From Streptomyces canus (GTDB lineage Bacteria; Actinomycetota; Actinomycetes; Streptomycetales; Streptomycetaceae): DNA of 64,000 bases. Where the stretch lies: NCBI RefSeq assembly GCF_030815415.1, contig NZ_JAUSWW010000001.1:1364001-1428000 (forward strand), written 5' to 3'. Shown here piece after piece: positions 1-8,556 of this stretch (position 1 is its first letter; every line of letters starts with the position of its first letter). A program made the translations under genes and the position numbers. The notes beneath the pieces are model-generated. The model worked only from the letters and a program-made list of their open reading frames with translations, searched no databases and was not told where the DNA came from.

Positions 1-565
1 GGAGACGACCTGCTGATCGGTGACCTGGACCACGACCGGGACACCGAGGAGATCGAGGATCTGTCGTACGCCGGGTATCTGCACCGCCTCGACCGCGACG
101 AACGGCTGCTGCGCGCCACGGGCGAGTGGGACCGCCCGCATCCCTGGCTCACGCTGCTGCTCCCTGAGACGGCGGCCGCGGCCTTCGTCCCGGCGGTGCT
201 GGCCGAGGCCGGCCAGCAGGGTCTCAGGTGCTGCGGCGTGGTGCAGTTGCGTCCGCTCCGCGGGAGTGTGCTCCGGGCGCCGCTGCTGCGCAGGCCGCCC
301 GGCGAACTCCTGTGCCTGCTCTCCCTGATGCGCACCGCACCGCCCACCGATCCGGGCACCGTACAGCGCATGGTGGCCGCCAATCGCGGCCTGTACGAGC
401 GGGCCAGAGCCGTGGGCGGGGTCCTCCATCCCGTCAGCGCGCTGCCGATGACGTCCGAGGACTGGCGGGTCTATTTCGGCCCCGACTGGGGCGGGCTTCG
501 CCCGTGTCAAGGAGCGGTACGACCCGCGACACATCCTGACCAGGGGGTACGGACTGTGGGCGTGA
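1..565 (+). CDS. Cytokinin dehydrogenase-like FAD oxidase, C-terminal part (5' truncated, apparent frameshift)
   Basis: The gene enters from the left edge already open in frame 1. Its residues resemble the C-terminal substrate domain of FAD-linked cytokinin dehydrogenases, with a [14 protein letters not shown] segment near residues 46-55, and end with [17 protein letters not shown], the usual FAD-enzyme tail. The tail is only reached by moving to frame 2 at a GGGG run (488-491). Removing one G gives a continuous protein ending GYGLWA with TGA at 563-565. Without the shift, frame 1 reads straight into the next gene, so a naive call would fuse the two. The stop overlaps the next GTG (GTGA), which implies translational coupling. 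Family-level function is oxidative removal of N6 side chains from adenines. The substrate here is unknown, and the N-terminal FAD domain lies outside the window. Confidence 0.7.
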
Positions 566-2064
566 GTGCCGTCACCGTCTTCTGCGGTGCGTCCGCCGGA
601 CACCGCTCCGCCCCTCTGCACGCCGCTGCCGACCTGGGCCGCGCCCTGGGCAAGGCCGGGATACGACTGGTCTACGGCGGCGCCCGCACCGGTCTGATGG
701 GCGCCGTCGCGGACGGGGCGCTGGGCGCGGGCGGCTCCGTGACCGGGGTCGTACCGCGCGCGATGCTGCCGTACGAGATCACCCACACCGGGCTCACCGA
801 GCTCGAAGTGGTCGCGGACCTCCACGAACGCAAGGCGCGGATGGCCGAGTCGGGTGACGCGTTCGTGGCGCTGCCGGGCGGTCTGGGCACGGCGGAGGAG
901 CTTCTCGAGGCGTTGTCCTGGGCCCAGTTGGGCCTGCACCGCAAACCGTGTCTCCTGCTCGATCCGTCCGGTTTCTACCGTCCGCTGCTGTCCTTCCTGG
1001 AGCACGCCGGGGACGAGGGGTTCCTGCGTCCCGGGGATCTGGAGCGGATCGTGGTGTGCCGGTCGGCCGAGGAGGTGCTCGCGCGGCTGGCGGACCCGCC
1101 GATGGCCGACGTCCCGGTGCGGGTGCCGCGCGGCCGGACCGCGTTCCTGTTCTCGGCGGCCGGTTCGCAGCAGCCGCGGATGGGGCGCGAACTCCACGCC
1201 ACGTCACCGGTGTTCGCCGAGACCCTCGACGAGGTGTGCGGCCTGCTCACCCCCTACCTGGACCTGCCCCTGCGGGACGTGATGTTCGCCCCGGCCGGGA
1301 CGCGCACCGCGGCGCTGCTGGACCGGGTCGCGTACGGCCTTCCGGCGATCTTCGCGCTCCAGGTCGCCCAGTACCGGCTGCTGGAGAGCCAGGGGCTGCG
1401 CCCCGACGTGCTGTTCGGGTACTCGACCGGGCACATGGCGGCGGCCCACGCGGCGGGGGTGTTCTCGCTGGCCGACGCCTGTCGTGCGGTCGGCACGCTG
1501 TCGCGGCTGGTGCGGACCCTGCCGGAGGGTGGCTGCATGGCCGCGGTGGAGGCGGGGCCGCAGGAGCTGCGCCTGGGGCCGGGCGCGGTGGTCGCGGCGG
1601 TCAACGGGCCCCGGTCCGTCGTCGTGGCCGGGGATCGCGAGGCGGTGACGGCGGTGTGCGCGCGGTGGTCGGCCCGCGGCCGTCGCACCCATGTGCTGCG
1701 CGTGGCCGCGGCTCCCCACTCCCCGCTCTTCGAGCCCCTGCTCGCCGACTACCACCGCGTCCTGCTCACGATGGAGCTCCATGTCCCCCGTATCCCGCTG
1801 CTGTCCGACACCACCGCCGAGCCGGTCACCAGGGCGGCCACCGAACCCGGCTACTGGGTACGCGCCCTGCGCCGACCCGTCCGCTTCGCGGACGCGGTCG
1901 CCCGGCTGCACGCCGAGGGCACGACCACCTACGTCGAGCTGGGCCCGGGCGAGGTCCTGACCGGCATGCTCGACGCCTGTCTGCCCCGCGGGGCCGGCCG
2001 TCCCCTGCTCCTCTCCGTGCCACGGAATTGGCGAGCCCTGCGCAAGGAGACGGACGTAGCCTGA
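562..2064 (+). CDS. LOG-family phosphoribohydrolase fused to a polyketide-type acyltransferase domain
   Basis: This is a 500-residue protein with a GTG start at 562 overlapping the upstream TGA. Residues 1-180 are a LOG/TIGR00730 Rossmann domain: FCGAS at the first strand, [17 protein letters not shown] around 37-53, and the signature PGGLGTAEE at 105-113. LOG enzymes release free cytokinin bases from nucleoside 5'-monophosphates. Residues 190-495 are an AT domain like those of polyketide synthases: [15 protein letters not shown] near 197-211, the nucleophile elbow GYSTG with Ser at 289 (canonical GHSxG), the [13 protein letters not shown] segment, and a catalytic-His segment [10 protein letters not shown]. 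The specificity box is neither HAFH nor YASH. No KS or ACP is nearby. The cytokinin dehydrogenase-like gene before it and the exporter after it suggest synthesis and export of a modified, perhaps acylated, purine-type metabolite. That is inference. Confidence 0.82.
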   Translation: MSAVTVFCGASAGHRSAPLHAAADLGRALGKAGIRLVYGGARTGLMGAVADGALGAGGSVTGVVPRAMLPYEITHTGLTELEVVADLHERKARMAESGDAFVALPGGLGTAEELLEALSWAQLGLHRKPCLLLDPSGFYRPLLSFLEHAGDEGFLRPGDLERIVVCRSAEEVLARLADPPMADVPVRVPRGRTAFLFSAAGSQQPRMGRELHATSPVFAETLDEVCGLLTPYLDLPLRDVMFAPAGTRTAALLDRVAYGLPAIFALQVAQYRLLESQGLRPDVLFGYSTGHMAAAHAAGVFSLADACRAVGTLSRLVRTLPEGGCMAAVEAGPQELRLGPGAVVAAVNGPRSVVVAGDREAVTAVCARWSARGRRTHVLRVAAAPHSPLFEPLLADYHRVLLTMELHVPRIPLLSDTTAEPVTRAATEPGYWVRALRRPVRFADAVARLHAEGTTTYVELGPGEVLTGMLDACLPRGAGRPLLLSVPRNWRALRKETDVA

Positions 2065-2092
2065 AGGCTCCGCCCGACCCGCAAGGAGCGCC

Positions 2093-3847
2093 GTGAGCAT
2101 CGCCGCGACCGAGCAATCCCCGCCCACCTGGCGGCTGCTCCTCGGATACGTCCGACCCCACCGCTGGGCCCTGCTGGCGGGCGCCCTGCTCTCGCTGGTC
2201 ACGGGCGCCACCGGACTGCTGCTGCCGCTCGTGGCACGGGAGTTGATCGACGACCTCTCCCACGACCGCACCATCACGGGCGCGTTGCTCGTCATGTCCG
2301 GCCTGGTGGTGGCCAACGCGGCGGTGGGCGGGCTGGGTTCGTACGTGCTGCGGCGCACCGCCGAGTCGGTCGTGCTCGGTGCGCGGCGCTCGCTGTCGTC
2401 GTACCTGCTGCGGCTGCGCATCACGGCCGTGGACCGCAGCGAACCGGGCGACCTGATGGCCCGCATCACCTCGGACACCACGCTGCTGCGCGAGGTCACC
2501 ACCGACTCCCTGGTCGGCCTCGGCACCGGCGGGCTCACGCTGGTGGCGACGGTGGTCATGATGGGGCTGGTCGATCCGGTGCTGCTGGCTGTCACCCTGG
2601 CCGTCATCGCGGGCGCGGGCACGATCCTCGGGGTGATCGTGCCGCGCATCAACAAGGCCAGCAGGCAGGCTCAGGACGCGGTCGGCGTGATGGGGGCCGC
2701 GCTGGAGCGGATACTCGGCGCGCTGCGCACGGTGAAGGCGTCCGGCGCGGAACACCGGGAGGAACGTACGCTGCACGCGGCCGCCGAGGAGTCGTGGCGG
2801 CAGAGCGTGCGGGCCGCCAAGTGGTCGGCGGCCGCGGGCAACACGGCGGGGCTGGCGATGCAGATCGCCTTCATCACGGTGCTCGCGGTGGGCGGGGCGC
2901 GGGTGGCGACCGGGTCGATCGACGTCGGCACGCTGGTGGCGTTCCTGCTGTACGTCTTCTATCTGATGTCGCCGATCCAGCAGGTCGTCGGCGCGATCAC
3001 CCAGTACCAGACGGGCGCCGCGGCCCTCGCCCGGATCCAGGAGGCCCTGCGGCTGCCCGCCGAACCCGCCGGTGCGCCCGCCCCGTTGCCCGCGGCCGGC
3101 GCGGAGCCCGCCGCCGTCGGCTTCACCGAGGTACGGTTCCGCTACGCCGACGACCTCCCCTACGTCCACCACGGAGTGACCTTCTCCGTGCCCGCCCAGG
3201 GCATGACGGCGTTCGTCGGTCCGTCCGGTGCCGGGAAGACGACGGTCTTCTCCCTCATCGAGCGGTTCTACGACCCGGAGTCCGGGACGATCACGCTGGA
3301 CGACCGCGACCTCGCCGACTGGGAGTTGCCGCAGCTGCGTTCGGCGATCGGCTATGTCGAGCAGGACGCGCCGGTGCTGTCGGGTTCGCTGCGCGACAAT
3401 CTGCTGCTGGGCAACCCGGACGCGGACGACGCGGCATTGGCACGGGTCCTGAAGACAACCCGTCTGGACGGCCTGGTGGCCCGTCTGCCCGGCGGAGTCG
3501 ACACGCTCGTCGGTCACCGCGGCACCAGGCTCTCGGGCGGCGAACGCCAGCGCGTCGCCATCGCCCGCGCCCTGCTGCGCCGGCCCCGTCTGCTCCTCCT
3601 CGACGAGGCCACCTCGCAGCTGGACGCCGTGAACGAGGCCGCGCTGCGCGACACGGTCGCCGATGTCGCCCGGACGACGACCGTGCTGGTCGTCGCCCAC
3701 CGGCTGTCCACGGTGACGATGGCCGACCGGATCGTGGTCATGGACGCGGGGCGGGTGCGGGCGGTGGGGACACATCGGGAACTGGTGGCCGCGGACCCGC
3801 TGTACGCGGAGCTGGCGGCCACGCAGTTCCTGGCGACGGCGGGCTGA
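2093..3847 (+). CDS. ABC exporter, fused transmembrane and ATPase domains
   Basis: This is a 584-residue half-transporter with a GTG start preceded by AAGGAG. The N-terminal ~310 residues hold an ABC-type-1 membrane domain with six hydrophobic segments. The ATPase domain follows: Walker [10 protein letters not shown] near residue 375, signature [15 protein letters not shown] near 480, Walker B LLLLDEAT near 502 and the H-loop AHRLST. All catalytic residues are intact, so it should work as a homodimeric exporter of the multidrug/lipid class. It lies 28 bp after the LOG-acyltransferase gene, which makes it the likely export step for that locus. The substrate is not deducible from sequence. Confidence 0.9.
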   Translation: MSIAATEQSPPTWRLLLGYVRPHRWALLAGALLSLVTGATGLLLPLVARELIDDLSHDRTITGALLVMSGLVVANAAVGGLGSYVLRRTAESVVLGARRSLSSYLLRLRITAVDRSEPGDLMARITSDTTLLREVTTDSLVGLGTGGLTLVATVVMMGLVDPVLLAVTLAVIAGAGTILGVIVPRINKASRQAQDAVGVMGAALERILGALRTVKASGAEHREERTLHAAAEESWRQSVRAAKWSAAAGNTAGLAMQIAFITVLAVGGARVATGSIDVGTLVAFLLYVFYLMSPIQQVVGAITQYQTGAAALARIQEALRLPAEPAGAPAPLPAAGAEPAAVGFTEVRFRYADDLPYVHHGVTFSVPAQGMTAFVGPSGAGKTTVFSLIERFYDPESGTITLDDRDLADWELPQLRSAIGYVEQDAPVLSGSLRDNLLLGNPDADDAALARVLKTTRLDGLVARLPGGVDTLVGHRGTRLSGGERQRVAIARALLRRPRLLLLDEATSQLDAVNEAALRDTVADVARTTTVLVVAHRLSTVTMADRIVVMDAGRVRAVGTHRELVAADPLYAELAATQFLATAG

Positions 3848-3885
3848 ACGGGCCTGCCGCGCAGGGGGTCTGGCAGGATCCTCGG

Positions 3886-4602
3886 ATGATCCCGCGCCGT
3901 CCCACGCACCTTCTGTTCGATTTCTTCGGCACGCTCGTCGACTATTCGCCGAGCCGGACGGAACAGGGCTATCAGCGCTCCCACGCGTTGCTGCGCGAGT
4001 TCGGCGGGGAGTGGGGTTACGAGCGGTTCCTCGACGCCTGGTCCGCCGCCTCCGCCCGGTTCGACCAGGACAGTGCGGTCGACGACCGCGAGTTCTCCAT
4101 GACCGACGTCGCGACCGCGTTCCTGCGCGAGGCACTGCCGCAGAAACCGTCGCCCGGACAGGTGGAGGCGTTCGTCGCGGCCTACCTCGCCGAGTGGAGT
4201 GCCGCGGTGCGCCACCCCGCCGGAGTCGACGTCCTGCTCAAGGCGTTGAGCTCGGAGTTCCGGCTGGCGGTGGTGTCGAACACGCACAGCCCGACCATGG
4301 TGCCCGAGCAACTGGCCGCGATGGGAGTCCTCGACGCCATGGACGCCGTCGTCCTCTCCGTGGACGTGGGCCGGCGCAAGCCCCACCCGGACATCTATCG
4401 GGCGGCGATGCGTCACCTCGGCGTCCCCGCCCAGGACGTGTGGTTCATCGGCGATTCCTACGAGGCCGACTACGCCGGTCCGCGCCGCATGGGCATGGAG
4501 GCGCTCCTGATCGATCCGCGGGACACGGCGTCCGTCCCGCCTCGTCATCGGCTGGACACGGTCTTCGACCTGCCGGACCGCCTCGACCGTGTGGCCCGTT
4601 GA
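3886..4602 (+). CDS. HAD-superfamily hydrolase
   Basis: This is a 238-residue haloacid-dehalogenase-fold protein. Motif I is FDFFGTLVD with the nucleophile Asp12; the second Asp found in phosphatases (DxD) is Phe14 here, as in some dehalogenase-like or divergent HADs. Motif II is VSNTHS, motif III is the Lys of GRRKPHPDIY, and motif IV is FIGDSYEADYAG. A helical cap lies between motifs I and II (about residues 20-105), the class I arrangement. The ATG at 3886 follows 38 bp after the ABC exporter, and co-transcription with it is likely. The substrate is unknown. The gene ends facing the ferric reductase gene, with only 25 bp between their stops. Confidence 0.8.
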   Translation: MIPRRPTHLLFDFFGTLVDYSPSRTEQGYQRSHALLREFGGEWGYERFLDAWSAASARFDQDSAVDDREFSMTDVATAFLREALPQKPSPGQVEAFVAAYLAEWSAAVRHPAGVDVLLKALSSEFRLAVVSNTHSPTMVPEQLAAMGVLDAMDAVVLSVDVGRRKPHPDIYRAAMRHLGVPAQDVWFIGDSYEADYAGPRRMGMEALLIDPRDTASVPPRHRLDTVFDLPDRLDRVAR

Positions 4603-4627
4603 CCCCTCACCGCGACAAGCCGGACGG

Positions 4628-5464
4628 CTATGAGGTCTCCAGTCTCCGCAGCCGCTCCGCGTCACCGGTGCGCGGGCATGTGGAGCAGGCCTCGGCCGGG
4701 CGGATCGCGTAGAACATGCAGCAGCCGGTGCGGGTGCGGGTTGCGTGGCGGGTGCCGTCGTCGCCCACCAGATGGCGGAAGTCGGCGCCGCTGGGATAGG
4801 GGGGCACGGGGATCGGCAGCACCTCGGTGGCGGCCCTGATCGCGGCGCCCTCCTGGCCCAGCATCCGGCCCAGGTACCAGAGGGCGGAGACGAGGTCGTC
4901 GGAGACCATCCCCCACAGGGCGCGTGACCGGCGGCGCGCGACAGGGCCGAGGGCGGCGAGCAGGGGGCGCATGTGCTCGGCGAGGGACATGCGCAACTGG
5001 GCGCGCAACTGGTCCTCCTGAGGGAGCATCAGGACGCCGGGGAGCGCGGCCACGGGGTCGCCGGGCAGACAGGCGAGTTCGGTGCCGGGTGTGATCTCGT
5101 ACGTCCCCGAGGCGAGGTCGAGACGCAGGTCCTCGGGGCGGATGCGGGGCACCCTCCGCTCGAGGTACCAGGTGCCGCCCATGAGCACACCGACGGACCA
5201 GGCGTAGCCGTGCAGGGCGCGGGAGGCGGCGACGTCCGGGCGTACGGCGACTCCGTAGCGGTCACGGATGCGGGCCGCCTCGGCTTCGACGAACGCGTCC
5301 AGCACGGACCGGTCCGACGCCAACCGGTCGGCCGTCACGCCCACGCCGCCACTGTCGGCGACTCTCGCGTCCAGCGCTTCGCAGATGCCGGCCAGCCGTC
5401 GGTAGACGTCACCGAGGGCTCGGGAGACGGCACCGTCCGGCGTGGTCTTGAGGGCCAGGGACAT
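4628..5464 (-). CDS. FhuF-type [2Fe-2S] ferric siderophore reductase
   Basis: This is a 278-residue cytoplasmic protein without signal peptide. The C-terminus carries the cysteine signature of FhuF-like ferric reductases: CC, ten residues, C, two residues, C (in TGCCMFYAIRP...CSTCPRTG). This pattern binds an unusual [2Fe-2S] cluster. Such enzymes reduce iron inside imported ferric-siderophores so the metal is released. The gene diverges from the siderophore uptake and synthesis operon, and an iron box (5504-5522) lies 40 bp upstream of its ATG. Joint control by the DmdR/DtxR iron repressor is therefore expected. The N-terminal two thirds show only the general FhuF fold. Confidence 0.85.
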   Translation of the reverse strand: MSLALKTTPDGAVSRALGDVYRRLAGICEALDARVADSGGVGVTADRLASDRSVLDAFVEAEAARIRDRYGVAVRPDVAASRALHGYAWSVGVLMGGTWYLERRVPRIRPEDLRLDLASGTYEITPGTELACLPGDPVAALPGVLMLPQEDQLRAQLRMSLAEHMRPLLAALGPVARRRSRALWGMVSDDLVSALWYLGRMLGQEGAAIRAATEVLPIPVPPYPSGADFRHLVGDDGTRHATRTRTGCCMFYAIRPAEACSTCPRTGDAERLRRLETS

Positions 5465-5503
5465 CGACGTGCTCCAGGTGCGGGGGTTTTCAGGAGATGA
5501 CTG

Positions 5504-5522
5504 GTAGGCAAGGCTTACCTTA
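5504..5522. promoter_or_regulatory. Iron box (DmdR/DtxR-type operator), reductase side
   Basis: The 19-mer gtaggcaaggcttacctta matches the Streptomyces iron-box consensus ttaggttaggctcacctaa at most positions, including the central aggct and the acct arm. It sits 40 bp upstream of the ferric reductase start. In iron-replete cells DmdR1 would occupy it and repress transcription. Confidence 0.75.
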
Positions 5523-5575
5523 GCTTGATCAAGGGAGCCACACGTCGAGCCAACTCAAAGGAATTGCACAGCCAG

Positions 5576-5605
5576 TTGAAAACTAAAGCAAGCCTCACCT
5601 AAGCT
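5576..5605 (+). promoter_or_regulatory. Promoter of the siderophore operon
   Basis: TTGAAA at 5576-5581 and TAAGCT at 5600-5605, separated by 18 bp, make a sigma-HrdB-like promoter. Transcription would start at about 5612-5614, on or just before the GTG at 5614. This agrees with the lack of a Shine-Dalgarno sequence there: the first gene may be read from a leaderless transcript. The iron box at 5584-5602 covers the spacer and -10. Confidence 0.5.
5584..5602. promoter_or_regulatory. Iron box (DmdR/DtxR-type operator), operon side
   Basis: The 19-mer taaagcaagcctcacctaa shares the right half (ctcacctaa) exactly with the Streptomyces iron-box consensus and about 14 of 19 positions overall. It overlaps the predicted -10 element, as expected for a repressor site. 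Together with 5504-5522 it puts reductase, uptake and synthesis genes under one iron signal. Confidence 0.75.
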
Positions 5606-5613
5606 CACGCCTC

Positions 5614-6645
5614 GTGACTGCGACCCATCGGGGCGCACCCCCCACAGGTGTGTCCTTTCGTGCCTTCAGGCACATACCGCTCTTCCTCACCGGCCTCGCG
5701 GCCCTGACCCTCTGCACCGCCCTGAGCCTCGCCCTCGGCGCCCGCTCGATCCCCCTGTCCACCGTGACCGACGCTCTGTTCGGCCACGCCCACGGGCGCG
5801 ACGCCCTCGTCGTGACCGGGCTGCGGCTCCCGCGCACCGTCATCGGCCTCGCGGTCGGTGCCGCGCTCGGTGCCGCCGGGGCCGTCGCCCAGGGCATCAC
5901 CCGCAACCCGCTCGCCTCCCCCACCACCCTCGGCATCAACGCGGGCGCGGGCTTCGCGGTCGTCGTCGCGATCTACGCCCTGAAGCTCAACGACCCGGTG
6001 GAGTACGTGTGGTTCGCGTTCGCCGGAGCCGCGGCCGCCGCGGTCTTCGCACAGGCGCTGGCCCGCCGCGCCGGGGACATCGATCCCGTACGGCTCGCCC
6101 TCGGCGGCACCGTGCTCCAACTCGTGCTGCTGTCCTGGACGTCCGCGGTCATGCTGCTGAACCAGCGCACGCTCGACGAGGCCCGCTTCTGGCTCGCCGG
6201 CTCCCTGTCCGGACGCCCCCTCGACACCCTGTGGCCGGTCCTGCCGACCCTGCTGCTCGGCATCGTCATCGCGCTGGCCGTCGCCCCCGCCCTCAACGCC
6301 CTTGCCCTGGGCGACGATTCGGCGCAGGCCCTCGGCGTCCCGGTGACCCGCATCCGGTTGGCCGGCGGCATCGCGGTCGTCCTGCTCGCCGGTTCGGCGG
6401 TCGCGGTCGCCGGACCGATCGCCTTCATCGGGCTCGCGGCGCCCCATCTCGTACGCCCGCTGCTCGGCGGCGACCACCGACTGCTGGTGCCCGGCTGTCT
6501 GGTCGCCGGTCCACTGCTGCTGCTCGCCGCCGATGTGCTCGGCCGCATGGTGATCCGTCCCTCGGAACTGGAGGTCGGCATCGTGACCGCGTTCCTGGGC
6601 GCCCCCCTGCTGGCGCTGCTGGCCCGGAAGGTGGCGACCCGGTGA
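5614..6645 (+). CDS. Iron-siderophore ABC permease (FecCD family), subunit 1
   Basis: This is a 343-residue integral membrane protein with about nine or ten hydrophobic helices and the FecCD hallmarks: LRLPRTVIGLAVGAALGAAGAVAQGITRNPLASPTTLGINAGA, given here only to locate residues 68-112, and the GPIAFIGLAAPHLVR loop near 265-280 that contacts the ATPase. It forms the inner-membrane channel with the next gene product. GTG 5614 fits a leaderless start right after the promoter; an alternative GTG lies at 5650 before the first helix. It is the first gene of the operon. Confidence 0.9.
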   Translation: MTATHRGAPPTGVSFRAFRHIPLFLTGLAALTLCTALSLALGARSIPLSTVTDALFGHAHGRDALVVTGLRLPRTVIGLAVGAALGAAGAVAQGITRNPLASPTTLGINAGAGFAVVVAIYALKLNDPVEYVWFAFAGAAAAAVFAQALARRAGDIDPVRLALGGTVLQLVLLSWTSAVMLLNQRTLDEARFWLAGSLSGRPLDTLWPVLPTLLLGIVIALAVAPALNALALGDDSAQALGVPVTRIRLAGGIAVVLLAGSAVAVAGPIAFIGLAAPHLVRPLLGGDHRLLVPGCLVAGPLLLLAADVLGRMVIRPSELEVGIVTAFLGAPLLALLARKVATR

Positions 6646-7655
6646 ACCGGTCCAGGACCCGTGTGCGCGTTCTCGTCTTCGCCGTCTCCGGTCTCGTCGC
6701 GCTGTCCGTGCTGCTCACCGTCTCCCTGACGACCGGTGAGATGCGGATCCCCGCCGCCACGGCGCTGCGTGCCCTGGCCGGGTTCGGCGACGCGGGAGAC
6801 GTCCTCGTGGTGCAGGAGTTCCGGGCGCCCCGGTCGGTGGCGGCCATCGTCGGCGGCGCCGGGCTCGGCGTGGCGGGCTGCGTGCTGCAACGGCTGTTCC
6901 GCAACCCCCTGGCCTCCCCGGACGTCATGGGGGTGACCGGCGGGGCCTCGCTCGGCGCGGTCGCGCTGATCGCCGCCGGGGCCTCCCAGACGCTGGTCCC
7001 GCTCGGAGCACTCGGCGGAGGTCTTCTCGCGGCCCTGCTGCTGGGCGTGTTCGCCTGGGGATCCGGGCTCGCCGTCACCCGCCTGGTGCTCACCGGGCTC
7101 GCCGTCCAGGCGGGGCTCGCCGCCGCCGTGAACCTGATGATCGTGCGCTTCCCGGCCGAACTGGCCGGATCGGCGCTGCAGTGGACCACGGGTTCGGTGT
7201 ACGGGCGGACGTGGACGGAGGTGTGGGGAGCGGGCGGCGCCATGGTGCTCGCGCTCTCCGCCGCCTTCGTACTGCACCGCCGGCTGGCCGTGCTCGACCT
7301 CGGGGACGACTCCGCGGGCGCCCTGGGCCTCAACACCTCCACCGCACGCCTCCACCTGCTCGTCCTCGCGGTCGTGCTGGCCTCGCTCGCCGCCGCGCTC
7401 GCCGGTCCGGTGACGTTCGTGGCGCTCGCGGTGCCGCACATCGTGCGGTTCGTCACCGGGCCGCCCACCGCCGTCTCGCTCGCGCTGGCCGGCCTCACCG
7501 GGGCGGTGCTGCTGCTCGCCTCCGACCTGGTGGTGCAGCACCTGCTGCCGATCGAAGGGCTGCCGGTGGGCGCGGTCACCGCCACGCTCGGCGCGCCCTG
7601 GCTGCTGGTGCTGATGTTCCGGCAGAGCTCGCCCGTGAAGAGGAGCCACGCATGA
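6642..7655 (+). CDS. Iron-siderophore ABC permease (FecCD family), subunit 2
   Basis: This is a 337-residue FecCD permease with multiple hydrophobic helices. It has the family segment R-x-P-R near residue 58, the NPLASPDVMGVTGGASLGA region, and the ATPase-coupling loop GPVTFVALAVPHIVRF. The GTG start overlaps the TGA of subunit 1 (GTGA), so the two are translationally coupled, as expected for partners made in equal amounts. It is the heterodimer partner in ferric-siderophore import. Confidence 0.9.
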   Translation: MNRSRTRVRVLVFAVSGLVALSVLLTVSLTTGEMRIPAATALRALAGFGDAGDVLVVQEFRAPRSVAAIVGGAGLGVAGCVLQRLFRNPLASPDVMGVTGGASLGAVALIAAGASQTLVPLGALGGGLLAALLLGVFAWGSGLAVTRLVLTGLAVQAGLAAAVNLMIVRFPAELAGSALQWTTGSVYGRTWTEVWGAGGAMVLALSAAFVLHRRLAVLDLGDDSAGALGLNTSTARLHLLVLAVVLASLAAALAGPVTFVALAVPHIVRFVTGPPTAVSLALAGLTGAVLLLASDLVVQHLLPIEGLPVGAVTATLGAPWLLVLMFRQSSPVKRSHA

Positions 7656-8527
7656 CCGGCGTACAGAAGACGGCCCAGGACCCGCTCAAGACCGCCGTAC
7701 AGGAGCCGCGCATGACCACCGCCAACCAGCTCTCGACGCAGCGCCTCGACCTCCGGTACGGCGACCGGCTGGTCGTCGGCGGCCTCGACCTCACCCTTCC
7801 CGGCGGAGCCGTCACCGCCATCGTCGGCCCCAACGCCTGCGGCAAGTCCACCCTGTTGCGCGGACTGAGCCGGCTGCTGGCCCCGGCCGCCGGCACCGTC
7901 ACCCTCGACGGCTCCGACATCCACCGCATGCCCGCGAAGTCCCTGGCCCTGCGCATGGGTCTGCTGCCGCAGCAGCCGGTCACACCCGAGGCGATCACCG
8001 TCGAGGCGCTCGTACGGCTGGGCCGCTATCCGCATCAGCGGCTGCTGAGCCCCTGGTCGGCCGCCGATCAGCAGGCGGTGGACGAGGCGCTGGAGCGCAC
8101 CGGGACCACGTCCCTGCGCGATCAGCCGGTGGACCAGCTCTCCGGCGGTCAGCGGCAACGCGCCTGGATCGCCCTGGCGTTGGCCCAGGACACCGAGCTG
8201 CTGCTGCTCGACGAGCCCACGACCTTCCTCGATCTGCGGCACCAGCTCGACGTACTCGACCTGGTGGCCGCCCTGCACGCCGAGGCGGGCCGCACCGTGG
8301 TGATGGTGCTGCACGACCTCGGACAGGCCGCCCGCTACGCGGACCACATGGTGGTCCTCAAGGACGGCCGGCTCGCCGCCGCCGGAGCCCCGGCGGACGT
8401 CCTCGACGCGGAGCTGGTGAAGTCCGTGTTCGACGTGGCCTGCCGGGTCATCCCCGACCCGGAGACCGGCACCCCGCTGGTGGTCCCGAGAAGCAGCGCG
8501 GTGCGGCGCTCCGCCGCCACCGCCTGA
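7652..8527 (+). CDS. Ferric siderophore ABC transporter ATPase
   Basis: This is a 291-residue FepC/FhuC-type ATPase. Walker A is GPNACGKST, the signature is LSGGQRQRAWIALAL, Walker B is LLLLDEPTTFLD, and the H-loop follows in VMVLHDLGQAARYADH. It energises import through the two FecCD subunits. Two starts are possible: ATG 7652 overlaps the permease stop (ATGA) and ATG 7712 lies 60 bp later. Each is preceded by nearly the same aggagcc-acgc or aggagcc-gcgc ribosome binding site, as if the initiation region had been duplicated. The conserved domain begins after the second, so both products would be active. Confidence 0.92.
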   Translation: MTGVQKTAQDPLKTAVQEPRMTTANQLSTQRLDLRYGDRLVVGGLDLTLPGGAVTAIVGPNACGKSTLLRGLSRLLAPAAGTVTLDGSDIHRMPAKSLALRMGLLPQQPVTPEAITVEALVRLGRYPHQRLLSPWSAADQQAVDEALERTGTTSLRDQPVDQLSGGQRQRAWIALALAQDTELLLLDEPTTFLDLRHQLDVLDLVAALHAEAGRTVVMVLHDLGQAARYADHMVVLKDGRLAAAGAPADVLDAELVKSVFDVACRVIPDPETGTPLVVPRSSAVRRSAATA

Positions 8528-8556
8528 TCCACTCCTACAGGAAGAACCAACCCCCC

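Noticed and set aside
196..560. Start of a 622-residue protein joining the flavoenzyme C-terminus to the LOG-acyltransferase
   Set aside because: The reading depends on an extra G at 488-491. The proper flavoenzyme tail and a GTGA overlap at 562 show two genes.
1204..2655. Long minus-strand frames opposite the LOG-AT and ABC genes
   Set aside because: Arg/Pro/Ala-rich shadow frames with no domain; typical of high-GC antisense.
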